A DNA stretch of 64,000 bases from Zingiber officinale (GCF_018446385.1 NC_055987.1:34297202-34361201); one strand, 5' to 3'; counted from the stretch's first letter, positions 9,665-22,321 are shown. Translations and numbers: made by a program. Notes: generated from the letters alone by a model not told the origin.

Positions 9665-12600
9665 AGTCTTCAACGTCCCGTGCAAGTAAAGAGAACTAAA
9701 AATCATTTCCATAGAAAATTTCCTAGCAATATTTAAAAGATAGTAAAAAGAATTTAACTAAAATCATCTAAAGATCACAAACAATCATGCATACCATTCA
9801 AACAATAATCAGTAGGTATGGTAGTTTCAATCCAATTGAAAAATTAAGCAAGTTGCACTCTCACAAGGGGTTTACCTATTCTAACTCTCACACTCAAACA
9901 TGTGTATAAGTGGAGCTCACTCAATGTCACTCACAACATTTCACTACCATAAGCTTGCTTATTTTCTAATTCTCCACCACTATAAACATAGCATACATGA
10001 ATCAAAAGGATTTAATTATGAAGAATTTAAATAGAAGCAAAAAGAACAATTGAAATGGATGAAATAGGCAAAAGAAAAGGCATTAATGAAGAAAATGAGA
10101 AGATGAGAGTATTGGAGGAGTATACTTGATGAGTTGACCATTTTGATGTAAAAAGAGTTGTATACCATTTGTTTTAACCAATTCAAAGTATCAAGCTACC
10201 CTCCCATTCAATTTGAATGCCAACATAGAATCTTGATACATTGTCTCCCTTTTGATACTCTCTTGAATGTGCCAATTTTCAAAAAAATTTCTTTCACTAT
10301 TTTTCCACTTCAATTTCAGCAATTTTGAAGCTCAAAAATAATCTCAAATCATGAAGAATAATTCCCTTCCCCCACACTTAAAATTTGGCCGTCTCGGGCA
10401 ACAAAACATAACCTTCATTACCAATAGGTTGATACTCTTCTAGCCACTTTTCTCATTCTTTTTAGCTGCAACTTCTGTTCTTTTCTCATCCTGCTTCAGT
10501 GGTATTTAGCATTTACAGATTCAGTCATTCAGTCCAGATTTCAAAATGGTCACTCAATTAATCATTTGGCACTAGAGTTGGCACACAAAATGTTGAAGTT
10601 GTCGCAGATCCTTTAATTCTGCAGATTTTCTGTCATGTTGCTTTGTTTCCTTCTCAGCAATATCTCCATTCATTCCAAACTGCACAACTTTCCAACTTTT
10701 TCAGACTTTCTTAATTCTGCATCACTCTGCACCATATGACTGAAAAACCAAATATAATATCACATCTCAATGTTAAGTTATGGTTTTCCAGAAAACATGC
10801 ACTTCTGAAACTGCATTCTGAACAGAATCTCGATACTGATCCTTGCCAATGTTTTACTTTCTGCAAATTGCTATTTCTTTTCTATTTTTACAGAGTCAAC
10901 TTAGTGTATTGTTTCCTGTCCAACAGCAACCATTTCTATAGCAATTTCCCAGCTAAACTCAACTGCCAACATCTAATTTCACCTCAACCCTTGGTAGCTA
11001 TCAATACTGAATTATCATTTGATACTGAATTTTCTTACATTCCAATTCAAAATGCTGATGATCATAAACAACATTAAAAGTTGGCACAAAAAATCTGTCC
11101 CAACAAGTTTTGGCACTAAATAGCTTCTTTTCTGTAAAATCTCCATTTCTGGAGTTTCTGCACATTACTCATATCTGGACCATTTTTTTTTTATCATCTC
11201 CAATGCCAACTTTCTTTGTCTTTCTTCATCCTTGCTAATAAAATAATGTGTAAGCATTTAGTTCATAGCAGCAACAGATTCAGTGATGTTTTAGTTCTCT
11301 TCATTCGCATTCCATCACTGCACAGAAGTAATAATCAGATTGCAGTCCTGCCTGCTATCATCAGTAACAGTCCACTTGCTTCAATTCCTGCATTTAGCTC
11401 TGCAAACAAAATTTCAGCATTCAAAACCTTACTAAGACGTTGAGTGTATCACCCATAGCTATACAACACTGAAAATCAGAACTCTGCAGTTCCCAACTTG
11501 CAGCACCTACACTCACTTTCAATTCACGTTTTGTGTTTCAATTTCGTTGTTTATTTCATGTTTAAACCTCATAAACTTAAGTATCATTTCTGATTTCTGC
11601 AACTCCATAATTTCTGCACATTCAAGAAATTGACATAAAAACAGAATCTGCGGCTGGTCAATTCTAAAATTCAGCAACTCTTCAATCCCTTGCAGCTATC
11701 AACTGAATCTTGGCATTTTAAATCTTCAATTAATACTCAAGTGCTACATGGCACAATTTGTTGCAACTCCAAAAGTGGTTTCTGAATCAAACTTTTCCTT
11801 CCTTCTTTTGTTTCAATCATTTCTCTTCCTCCTCAATTGCAGCCGAATTATTATGATACCACCAACAGCTAGTTAACAAGAGCTCTAATTGATATAGTTG
11901 GCAAAGGAAATCATGGCAGCTTTGAGTTATTCAAAGTTTTGGCATTTGCAGAGGTCATGAAAGCAGTGACAGTAAGCATTACAGAATATCTAGTTCTTGC
12001 CCAGAATCGGTTCCATTCCAGCAATATAGCATACAACATCTATTCCAGTTTCAGAGGTCATCTTAGCTTTCAGTTTCAGAATCTATTCCAGCAAGTATTC
12101 TCCAGAATTCAAATTCATACAGCAGCATCAATTCATGTGCTCACTGATCCTGTTCTAAAACATTTTCATGATGCTACCTCTGGTTTTCAGATTCCAGCTC
12201 ACTGATTTCAGCTCCAAAATCATTGAAATTCAGATCGGCACAAACCCCTAATTTTCAATTCAATTACAATTAGAGAAAACTTGAAAACTCAAACTCCATT
12301 TGTTGCTTAAAGAATTTATAATCTTCACTTTAAAAACACTTCTTATAAACTTCTTCCTTCCTTGATATCAATTCTGAAATCTTGATACTCCATTCCTCAA
12401 ACTGCACAGCTGAAACTCCCTCTAGACAGAATTCTGCATTACTTAATTCTGCAGTAATCCAGCTCCGAATTCCAGGTTTTCAATATTAATATCACCACTG
12501 AGATCTTGCAAATTCTGTTCAAGCTTCAACAATTGTTCCAATAAAACTCACAATCATCTCATCAATTTGAAAGTTGTTGTACACTTCCAAATCAATTCTG

Positions 12601-14125
12601 AAAACTCAGAATTTCAGAAACTGGACACTTCTAAATCCTGTCCAACAGGTTTGTAAAGACAAAACAAGCTACCAAACATCATTTGCAAGAGCTTCTTTAT
12701 CTTCCTTCACTCTTTTGATATCATCTTGAAGTGTTTCATGAGTGGAATGATACATTTGCACCAATTGAATTCCAAATTCTTATCTTCAGTAGCTACAAAT
12801 GCCCAGAATTTCAGCATTCATATCACTTATCTCACTTGTGTCATGAGAGGTAGCATACCATTTGTTTCCAGCTTATTCTTCAATTTCAATTAAGCTTTCC
12901 TCATTTGGCTATTGCATTCCAATTATTGATACAAAGCTGATACAACTTGCACCTCAATATCCAGCTTTGCATTTTTTTACCAACAGATTTCTGAATCAAC
13001 AGCAATTAAAAGTTACACTTTTCAATTATGCTTCACAGTTTGTATTCAAAATGAACTCCAACAGCAGCCTCAGATTTCAGGTTCTGCAATCTGTCACTAG
13101 CTCCTCATGCTGATTTAAATTTGATACAAAGCTCCCACTTGGTACTTAAGTTTCTGTCTCTGAAATTTCTAGCACTTAACTGATTTTACTTCCTTACACA
13201 CTATACGAAAAGCCCCAGAAGAACAAGTTCAGCACACTTCCAATGAATCAAACTAGTCCAACAGACAAAGGACTAACAAGATCTTCATTTGAATATTAGT
13301 TTGGCACACAAAATTCTCTTCAATCTAATGCATTTTAAACACACTTCTCAGATTTCAATTACACTGCAATAAGAAATAAGAATTCTGCCTAAACTGTTCA
13401 ACGTCCTTAAAACCTCAAGCAATGTAACCATCAACTTAAATTCATACTTCAGAATTCTCCACACAATTCGAAGTAGGAAACTTCAAGAATCTCAAGCATC
13501 TACAATTCTCCCCCACACTTAACCTTTATCCACATCTTGATCAAGTTAACTCATCAAGCAATTAAACCAAAACTCTAAATGAAAGAAGAATGACAAGCAA
13601 AGAAATTCAAGAATTGGAATGCTAGATGAGAATGGCTAAAGAAAATTGTGAGGGAAGGAATTGGAAAGTATAAAGAGAAACAAAATTGACAAAATCCTCA
13701 ATTTCCATGCACACAAATGCTATTGTGATTTTGAAAAGAAACTAAGCAAGTTCTAGAGTTTCAATTACTATGAGTGCATGTCACACAAAGAAAATAATAG
13801 TGTTTAGGCTTAAAGTGGACCTCACTAGGTAATATTATGCAATCAAGCTCAATTGATCAAGTTGGAATCCACTACCATTTTAACCAATATTATGTAAGAA
13901 AAGCATCCAATCATGTTAAATGACCTAAAATTGATGATCAAATTTAAAACAACTTTTACCCTCTTAAAAATATCACTAAACAATTCATGGAGACTTTTAT
14001 TCAAATGACATGCTATGTATACCAAACTAAATGCAAAGTATGAAAGTAAACTGCAAAATGCAAAGTATAAAACTAAAGAAACGTATAAAGAATTTATTAA
14101 AGAAAAACTAAACTCAAAGCATGAA
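9665..14125 (-). other. Noncoding interior of the LARD-like element
   Basis: No conserved domain recognised on either strand. From about 10400 to 13400 the plus strand is crowded with the words TTCTGCA, CAGAATT and TTTCAGC in irregular spacing. Two CCCCCACACTTA boxes (about 10372 and 13512) echo the purine tract, so the interior may contain old internal copies of it. Confidence 0.6.
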
Positions 14126-15148
14126 TCAAAATGCAAAAGAAGGCAAAATTGGAACCAACTCCCCTTTCATTCCCGGTGGTTGAAGAAGGTTTAGAAGTAT
14201 TAGCCACCCCGGAAGTAGAGTAATCGTGGTTCCACTCAAATTCTTCTTATTCTTCCTTTTTCCTTTCAAAATTCTCTCCGGAGGTCTAAGTCGGTTCAGT
14301 TTAAGCACCCACTCCGGAAGCTTAATTTCTCCTACATAATCAATAAAGCAAAACACCTCCCATACGCATATGGGATAAAAAGAAAATAGGAGAAAATTAG
14401 TGTGGGTAGAAAATATATCAAGAAATGCATCACATCTAATAAAATCAATAAATGGTACCTCTATGAAATTCTCTAATGTATCACAAAAAATACTCACCTT
14501 GTCATGTCGAAAGGTACCTGGAGTGGTGATTGTTACCTCCTTATCATCAAATAACGACTCAACCTCTTGTTCTGGTGAAGGTTCAACTTCATGTAGTGAT
14601 TCTTGGGTGCTTGGCTCCATAGCACAAGTCCCTACACTTACATCTTCAACTCTTGGTGATTCTTGAGGTAATGCTCCCAGTAAGCAATCCCCTACACTTA
14701 AATCATCTTCTGCAACAATACCTGCATCTTCAACAACATCTAAAGCAACAACATTAGTAGTATCAGAAATTTTAACAACTACATCATCATCACAAATAAT
14801 ATTAGAAAATTGTTGTGAAGAAATAGAAGTAGTGTCAGGCCTGACAAGAGCTCCACAATCCACCTCTTCACTGGCTCTTTGTTTTTTTAACTGATTAATA
14901 GATGATGCAATCTTATCTAACTGACTCTGAATATTCTGTATCCTTGAAAATTGCTGCTCTTGATGCTCTCTCATTTGTTGCATAACTTCATTGCATTTCC
15001 ACATTGATTCTTCAATTTGTTCTTGTGCATCCTCATACCTATTCCGCTGCTCCATCGGTAGATAGGACTGATAGAACTGAGTCTGAGGCTGATAAAAATA
15101 ATTCTCCATCCCATCTCCAAAATACTGATGATATGAATCCATGGTCAC
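14126..15148 (-). CDS. Open frame of the LARD-like element, coiled-coil protein of unknown function
   Basis: A 340-codon frame starting at ATG 15148-15146, about 140 bp downstream of the primer site, where gag normally begins. The N-terminus is rich in Tyr, Gln and Ser (SYHQYFGDGM). Residues of about 45-90 form a likely coiled coil (EQIEESMWKCNEVMQQM and neighbouring heptads); the middle is acidic and the C-terminus basic. I recognise no zinc knuckle, protease or enzyme motif. It may be a diverged gag-like protein that helps packaging of the RNA by a partner element; this is inference from position only. Confidence 0.55.
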   Translation of the reverse strand: MTMDSYHQYFGDGMENYFYQPQTQFYQSYLPMEQRNRYEDAQEQIEESMWKCNEVMQQMREHQEQQFSRIQNIQSQLDKIASSINQLKKQRASEEVDCGALVRPDTTSISSQQFSNIICDDDVVVKISDTTNVVALDVVEDAGIVAEDDLSVGDCLLGALPQESPRVEDVSVGTCAMEPSTQESLHEVEPSPEQEVESLFDDKEVTITTPGTFRHDKVSIFCDTLENFIEVPFIDFIRCDAFLDIFSTHTNFLLFSFYPICVWEVFCFIDYVGEIKLPEWVLKLNRLRPPERILKGKRKNKKNLSGTTITLLPGWLILLNLLQPPGMKGELVPILPSFAF

Positions 15149-15290
15149 ATGAATTTCCTGTTCTTACACTGAAACACTAGCAAATAAAATCAGAAGACTC
15201 GGGAACAAATAAAATCAACACATGAATATATAATCATGAAAGCAATCAAAACAACAATCCTAAAATTACTAAACATTGCATATTTTTTTT

Positions 15291-15310
15291 ACTCCCCGGC
15301 AACGGCGCCA
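15291..15310 (-). other. tRNA-Asp-type primer binding site
   Basis: The minus strand reads TGGCGCCGTTGCCGGGGAGT, five bases inside the element from the LTR at 15316-17110. The match to the tRNA-Asp 3' end is a known feature of Athila/Tat elements. Confidence 0.85.
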
Positions 15311-15315
15311 AAATT

Positions 15316-17110
15316 TGATAAAGCCTAAAATCTATATTAAATGTCACGCATGGGCTTATCAAATTAGTACAAATGTATTTTCCACTGAACCCCTTAATCA
15401 AACAATAATGCTGTAGTAACGAGCCCAGGATCGATCCGAGGAACCAACGGTAGAATGTAATTTAGGATTGTCTTTTATTCCTATTTTTTTGGGGTTTTCG
15501 ATATAAAAATGGAGTTGGGGGTTTAAGCTTTAAATCTAAATCTAATAGAGGAAAAACACAGCAATTAAGAAATTAATCTAAAGTAAAAGTGAAACATAAC
15601 TATGTGTCACCGATTAGTCCAATACGCATTGTCACGCTACGTAATGAATTTCATCAACAACACACTAAAACTAGGGTATGAAATAGCTGAACAATAATGA
15701 AACCTAATCTTAAGCAACAATTAAAACGTTAACTAAAGAAACTAAACCACTCAACAATGCTACAATTAAGCTAAAGTGGAATTAAGAACAATTTCAAACT
15801 CTATTGAAACTAAATTACCCAATGCACTTGAATTAGAACAATTAATCTAAAGAACTATGATTACTAAATCAAAACATAATAAACTGAAATGGAAATCTAT
15901 CAATAGTAAAAAGAATGCAAAAGTTAAACCCTAAACCATCTCAACACCAAACCAAGTCTCACGGCAACTTCTCCTTGCCGTCACACAAGGAAACAACAGA
16001 GAACACTCCAACTGTAATCGGAGAAGACAATCTCAGTAGCTACACTCAGCCCAACCTTTACCAGCACCATCGGAGACCACTCCAAACGGAACTAATGAAG
16101 ATCGAAGCTGCCAACTCCAGAAATCTGCATATCTGCGAACTCCGTTCTGATGTAGAGTCGATGGTGGATGAAATGTTGTCGGAATGGTTGAGTAGCAGTG
16201 GAGGAACACCGCCAAAGCTCTCGGATGGAAAACGGAACCACCAATCGGAGGAACACCTCCAAATGGCCAGCAGTAGAAGCAGAGTTCGCGGATACAATTC
16301 TCGCCGCAGGACCACCTTTGAGCGAGGTCAGATCGCCGGATGTTGGTCGCAAGCATCTGAGAACGTCATCGGCGATGAAATTGGCCGGAAAATTGATCTA
16401 GAGATCGAGATGGGGTAGGAATCTCTCTTGAGAAGAACGCCGCGGGACGCAAACAGTGCTGTGGAGATCGACGAAGGCACTGTAGCTACTGTAGCTTCTA
16501 TTTAAATCAGATCTGGATCTGATCGGACGGCTGAGATGATTCTGGGCTAAATCAACGGTGAAAAGTCATCCAAAATCCAATCTGAAGGTGATGATCTTGA
16601 TCTAAGGCCTGGATCTACTCTCCCTTAACTCGGATCGATCAGATCATCACTGGATGGCCCAGATCGGCCCAGTCTTCATTGAACGGCCCAGATTAATCCG
16701 GCTAGATCAATGGCTGGATGAACTCAGATCTGGATCAAAACTTCTGGATCTTCATCAATGGCTTAGATCTGCTCCCCATTAGGTTGGATCGGCCAGATCT
16801 TCAACGGATGGTTCAAATATCTCCTATTCTTGATAAACGACCCAAATCGACCCAAAGCTTGATCTTGTCTTTTGAACTCCGATTCGAGCCCAACTCCGGT
16901 CCAAATAGATCCAAATATAAGATCCTCTGATGCCTACAAAATAAGAATCAAATATTAGCATCAAATAATATAAAAATAAAGTAATTTGCAATTAAGTCCA
17001 AAAATACACACAATGCACAAAATGTGATGTAACCATGATTTTAACCTATGAAATCAACATTAAACTATGCATATATGAATCAAAATAATGCAGTAAAATC
17101 ATGGTTATCA
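15316..17110 (-). repeat. Right LTR (5' LTR in element orientation) of the nested LARD-like element
   Basis: 1795 bp, the same length as its partner at 7856-9650 and about 98.7% identical by eye. Confidence 0.95.
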
Positions 17111-18225
17111 GTGACCCAAACGTAGGAGTCAGAACTAGATCATCCTATAGAAACCTTAGTCAGATTGCCCTTATTTCTAAAATTGAAGCTAAGACTATAG
17201 AAGAAGTCCTACCTGATCCAGACTGGATCATTGCAATACAGGAAGAATTAGCACAATTTGAGAGAAACCAAGTCTGGGACCTTGTACCTAAACCCATAGA
17301 TAAATCAATAATAGACACCAAATGAGTTTTTAGGAACAAGTTGGATGATCACGGTGATATAATAAGAAACAAAGCTAGGCTAGTAGCCAAAGGGTATAGT
17401 CAAGTCGAAGGCTTAGACTATGATGAAACCTATGCTCCGGTAGCTAGACTCGAGTCCATTAGAATGTTAATAGCCTATGCAGCAAATAAAGGGTTCAAAT
17501 TGTACCAAATGGACGTTAAGTCTGCCTTTTTAAATGGTTTTATCAAGGAAGAGGTCTACGTAAGCCAACCTCCAGGGTTTGAAGACATAGACTACCCTAA
17601 CCATGTATTTAAATTAAAAAAGGCATTATATGGACTAAAACAAGCCCCTAGAGCATGGTATGAAAGATTATCTAATTACTTAATATCCAAAGACTTTAAC
17701 CAAGGACAAATCGATCCGACTTTGTTCGTGAAAACTATAGAAAAAGACATCTTTATAGCCCAAATCTATGTTGACGACATAATCTTTGGCTCAACTAATT
17801 CAAAATTCTTAAAAGAATTTGTCAAATTAATGGAAAGTGAATTTGAAATGAGTATGGTTGGGGAACTCAACTTTTTCTTAGGCTTACAAATAAAACAAAC
17901 CAAAGATGGAATCTACATTTATCAAACTAAATATGCTAAGGAGTTAATTAAAAAATTCTGTATGGAAAATTCAAAAATTATAAATACTCTAATGGCAACC
18001 AACATAAATATTGACTCTGACCCTGAAGGAAAACCAGTTGACCCAAAATACTACAGGAGTGCAATAGGTAGTTTACTTTATCTAACTGCAAGTCGACCCG
18101 ACATATTGTTTGCAGTAGGTATGTGTGCAAGATACCAATCCTGTGCAAAAGAGTCACACCTAACATATGTTAAAAGAATACTTAGGTATATTAAAGGAAC
18201 TTTAAATGTAGGACTCTGGTATCCA
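17111..18225 (+). pseudogene. copia reverse transcriptase region
   Basis: Coding of the host copia element resumes with the linker and RT domain: [35 protein letters not shown] and the catalytic [12 protein letters not shown], then FFLGLQIKQ. Part of a fossil element. Confidence 0.92.
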
Positions 18226-18687
18226 AGAACTTGCACCTTTGACCTTTATGGCTATTCTGATTCAGACTATGCTGGGTGCAAATTAGATAGGAAAAGTACA
18301 AGTGGTAGCTGCCAGATTCTAGGTCAGTGCCTAGTAAGTTGGCCAAGCAGAAAGCAACATTGTGTTGCTCTATCCACTACAGAAGCTGAATACATAGCCC
18401 TAGGAGAATGTGCATCTCAATTATTATGGATGATGCATACATTAAAAGACTATCAACTAGAATATAAAAATACAAAAATCGTTATTGATAATATCAGCTC
18501 AATTAATCTAACCAAAAATCCTATTCACCATTCTAGGACTAAACACATAGAGGTAAAACATCATTTTGTAAGGGATCACGTAGCTAAAGGTGAAATTGCA
18601 CTCAACCATGTTGAGTCCAAATCAAACCTAGCTGACATCTTTATAAAACCCTTACCTGAACTTGAGTTTAGTGCACTTAGAAGGTAA
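18226..18687 (+). pseudogene. copia RNase H region
   Basis: Contains the RNase H signatures [31 protein letters not shown] and [14 protein letters not shown], ending with the usual ADIFIKPL copia terminus. Part of a fossil element. Confidence 0.92.
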
Positions 18688-19711
18688 ATAGGAATGTGTT
18701 GGGTAGAGTAGGTGTCTTATCTTGTTGTTAGTATCATTCTTCAAATTCTAGGAAAAATAAATTTCAAAATTCCTAATTTCCTAGATTTTTCAAAATTCTG
18801 GAATTAGCCTAAGCATTTCCCCTAGAAATCATGTTCCCCTAGAGTTAAGCCAGAGCATCTCACAAACACCTAGGTCTACCTTGATTGTGATTGAAAAACA
18901 TAGAACGGCGTGAGATGCATAGGGTACAGCCTAGACTCAAGAATGCTTATATCTGTGCATCGATATGAGTCTGGGCGTTAAATACACAATATACATTAAT
19001 CAAGTTGAGTCTCCAGCTCTAGTCAAATCTAACTGGACCAAATCAACTTGACTTGACTAACCATGTGAAAACTGTTACCCTATAGGCAGTCAGCAAGTAG
19101 CTAAAGGTTAGACAGTTGGTAAAAGGACATTCAGTTTTCTGCTTAAGCATGTTTTTTTAGGGCTCTGATACCTAGTAAGTTAATCAATATGACTCATGTT
19201 TGAACGTAAGGACCAACTGAATTTGAATGAATAACCTAAACCAAATTTAAATATTATTCAAACTTAAGTTTAGTATTAACCTAAGTTTTCAAATTCAATA
19301 CTTTTAAAGAGCTAAGCTAAGTTACAATCTTAATGTTCAAATCTTTGTTAAGCCTAGCTAACTTTGAAATCTAACATTGTAAATTCCTGTAGTTTTTTTT
19401 TAAACTTAAAGTTATTACCCTCAGAAATGAATGTTAAGTATCTAGTTATTCAAAAGTCTATTATTTTTGATATATGGCAAAGGGGGAGTGTAGCAAACAT
19501 GCAAATGTAAAATTCAAATTTAAATTAATAAAAAAGGGGGAGCATCAGTTAAGGGGGAGCAATAGTTAAGGGGGAGCATATAGTTTATTTTAGCAAACTT
19601 GCTTTGGTTAGCTTTGGTCAATGTGTTCATCTATACTTAGCAAATTTGCCTGTATTAAAAATGGTTATCTATTCGTTTGTTTACTTAACTTTGAATTTAA
19701 GTTACCATAAT
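18688..19711 (+). other. 3' noncoding region of the copia element with repeated purine tracts
   Basis: About 1 kb without domains. AAGGGGGAG-type purine tracts occur near 19480, 19533, 19551 and 19567, ahead of the final tract beside the LTR. SIRE-type elements often carry an extra region here; no env-like frame is visible. Confidence 0.65.
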
Positions 19712-19726
19712 AAAAAAGGGGGAGAT
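19712..19726 (+). other. Polypurine tract of the copia element
   Basis: AAAAAAGGGGGAGAT directly before the 3' LTR. Confidence 0.85.
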
Positions 19727-20986
19727 TGTTGGTGCGGGAAGCATCCGATGATCGAACTCGTGTTTTGATAATGGCAAAGGATTCAAAGTTAAGGTGTTTT
19801 GTATTCTAACAAGTTTACTTGAGGATTTCAGGAAAGTCCTAGCTGCAGTTAGGCAAAGGGAAAAACCCTAGGGGATGGTAACCCTACGTCATAGGGGGTG
19901 GTAACCCTATGCGGAAAAGTCTTGGCAGGTCGATGACTTCAGGCAAAAAGTCCTAGGGGGTGGTAACCCTAGGTGGAAAGTCTTGGTGTCACGAACCAGG
20001 TGAAAGACTGGACTAGCCGGGAAGCAGATGTCCAGCAGAAAGTCCGGAAGCATCGAGTGCTGAGCAAAAGTCCAGTCGATCTGGAGGATCACACTGGCAA
20101 CAGGTAAATCTCCTGAGTGGAGTAGGTGAGGGCGCGTTCCCCGTAGAGGGAACAGTAGGCGTCGGGTCGACCTAGGGTTTCCGGTCGGAAATCCGAAGTC
20201 AGACCCGGACAGTCCGGAGACTGTCTTAAACATTCTTTATTATCCATACTATTATTTGTGCTAACTTTGTGTTGCAGGATGTTGTTTGGGACTAACATGT
20301 CTTGCAGGTACAAAATAATGAAGATTTGCCTCGGATGAACAGTGTCTGAGGCGCCTCCATGAGGCTTGGAGGTGCCTCGGGTTCAAAATCCTGAGCTGGT
20401 GCGAGGAACAGGCTTAAGGCGCCTTGGATGGGTTGAAGGCGCCTTAGACAGCTTGGAGGCGCCTTGAAGGGTTTGAAGGCGCCTTCAGGTCGCGGCAGTC
20501 AAAGGGTTATCACAGCAAGCAGATCGGGATAAAATTCTCGTTTAAGGCGCCTTGGAGCTTGTTTAAGGCGCCTTGAACACTATTTATAAAGGGGGTTCGA
20601 CCAGCAGCTCAAATCAATGAATTCCAAGTCTTCTCTCTTCAACGTGCTGCTCCGAAAGACTCCCGGAAGTGCTGCTACAAGTCTCCGACGACCCAGAGCT
20701 CCAAGATTTCTCTTTTCGTCGTCGGTATAGATTTCTTTTATCACATTTCTTGTAATACTTAGTTTGTAATAATCGAGCTTATAGTTATTGCCCACCGGAA
20801 GCGATCAAGGATCGTGGGCCTTCGAGTAGGAGTCGCCTTAGGCTCCGAACGAAGTAAAAATCTCTTGCCTCTTTGTGTGTTGATTTTTATTCCGCTGCAT
20901 TAACTCTTACGCTTTTTACGATTCCGATACGAACGAAATAGCCGTGAGCGCTATTCACCCCCCCTCTAGCGCGTCTCGATCCAACA
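19727..20986 (+). repeat. 3' LTR of the copia element
   Basis: 1260 bp, with TATA at 20581-20590 downstream of GGCGCC palindromes. Followed by the duplication ATAAA (20987-20991). Confidence 0.95.
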
Positions 20987-20991
20987 ATAAA

Positions 20992-22136
20992 TTCAATAAA
21001 ATTTAAATAAAATTAGCAAGGAATATCTAAATGGTGTTACTTACTTGCAAGGCATATAGTTTTAAACAAAAGAAATATACAAAGAATTAAAACTCGGGAC
21101 ATTATGTTGTACTAATTCACTTTTGAGTTTTTGGTATTTTGTATTTATTGTGTAATTATAATAGTGGTGCAAGATGAGTATATATATTGTTGCAAGAAGT
21201 GAAAATAGGAGAGGAAAATTAAAAGGAAATATTGTAAATAACATAACCAATCATATAATTAGGTGTAAAGTTGTCATATACTTTTAGAAAGCTTACTATT
21301 TATATTTACTTTTCAATTATGTATTGTCATATATATAGAAAAATGCTATTTTTATCGAGTATATAATTTTTCTATATATATCAATTATTTAATTTTAGGA
21401 AACATATTTTATATGTACTATATGGTTTTAGAAATAATACAATATACAAAATTGTTAACTACGTACATTTTGCAGCAAAATATTGTGGACTGCCCTTTAG
21501 CCAGTATGCATCACTTTTTTTTTTAATTTTTTAAATTCAACTTTTTATCATCCACATATTCATTCTTTCCCTTTTATTTTCATAAAATCAACTTTGCATC
21601 TCAGCATTCTCCTTGCCAAAACCTTAGTATATTAACCCAAACTTATTACTTCAACATTTTATTTTGTGACTTATTACTTCATCACATAAATATTACAAAA
21701 TAAAAGTTCACTTAAAATTAGAAGTGAGACCCACATTTTTTAACATATGAATAATAAAATGATATTTTACTGCATCAATTTTATAACCAAAGTTGATTTT
21801 CATATATTAATTCATAATTAAGAATTGCTAAAGTAAATAGTGGCAAAGTCTATCAAAAAAAAATCACATAATGAAAACATAAGAAGAGGAAGTAGATGCG
21901 AGGGTTGAGGGTTGTTCTTGTTATTGGAAGAGGGTAGCAACTGATGCTACATTTCTTGCTTACGGGAGAAAATAAAGGAGAAGAAAAAAGAGCTTTTGTT
22001 TATGAGAACAAAAAACAACAAGTTTATTGTCATTGGGGAACATAATGAGAAGAAGGAAATGGGAAAGAAGAGGAAGTGGAAAATAAAAGAGAGGGATAGG
22101 TGATGGCATGATAGTGATGTACAAAGAGAATTATTC
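20992..22136. other. AT-rich sequence without recognised features
   Basis: Continues the pre-insertion sequence of 142-313. No domain, RNA or repeat of the window is seen. The U5-like array starts abruptly near 22137. Confidence 0.5.
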
Positions 22137-22193
22137 TTGGTGAGCTTCTTGCAGAAGACATTATAAATTGGTTCAAGGTTGCTTGATAATAAA

Positions 22194-22321
22194 ACATGCA
22201 GCTGTGTGATAGGCACAAAGCGAATTATTCTTTTGCCTTTTACTAAAGAATACTATGTGCTTGTCACTAAAAACAGCATATATAAATTTTTGAAAGGGGT
22301 TTTTTTACAAAGGAGCCCTAA
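22194..22321 (+). ncRNA. U5-like copy 1 (type M)
   Basis: TATAAA 22162; the USE is missing because the array starts only about 25 bp before the TATA. Loop reads TTGCCTTTTACT, one base off. Lower stem GCTGT/ACAGC pairs fully. Sm site AAATTTTTGA; 3' box CAAATTACAAGTTAAA 22322-22337. Confidence 0.6.

Larger units (their letters stand above)
7856..17110 (-). mobile_element. Non-autonomous LTR retrotransposon (LARD-like) nested in the copia pol
   Basis: Two LTRs of identical length (1795 bp: 7856-9650 and 15316-17110), TGATAA...TTATCA, flanked by GTGAC (7851-7855 and 17111-17115). The element lies antisense to its host. Its primer site (15291-15310) reads TGGCGCCGTTGCCGGGGAGT on the minus strand, the tRNA-Asp type common in Athila/Tat gypsy elements, and a purine tract abuts the other LTR at 9651-9664. 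The 5.7 kb interior shows one open frame of 340 codons and no protease, reverse transcriptase or integrase. The LTRs differ at about two dozen sites by eye, roughly 1.3%, or about 0.5 My. Apart from lacking pol it looks structurally whole. Confidence 0.93.
314..20986 (+). mobile_element. Ty1/copia LTR retrotransposon (SIRE/Maximus- or Tork-like), fossil with two nested insertions
   Basis: Two LTRs (314-1527 and 19727-20986) begin TGTTGG and end CCAACA and are flanked by the perfect 5 bp duplication ATAAA (309-313 and 20987-20991). A Met-initiator primer site follows the 5' LTR and a purine tract precedes the 3' LTR. The internal order is gag, protease, integrase, reverse transcriptase, RNase H, which defines copia. 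The LTRs differ at roughly 3% of sites by eye, suggesting about 1.3 My. The element is broken, with about half a dozen breaks including two insertions (CACTA in gag, a non-autonomous LTR element in pol). The SIRE/Maximus assignment rests on long LTRs, a long 3' noncoding region and repeated purine tracts; Tork-type relatives are the alternative. Confidence 0.95.

Noticed and set aside
18688-19711. env-like gene after the copia pol
   Set aside because: No open frame of useful length, no signal peptide or membrane segment; only purine tracts and AT-rich sequence.
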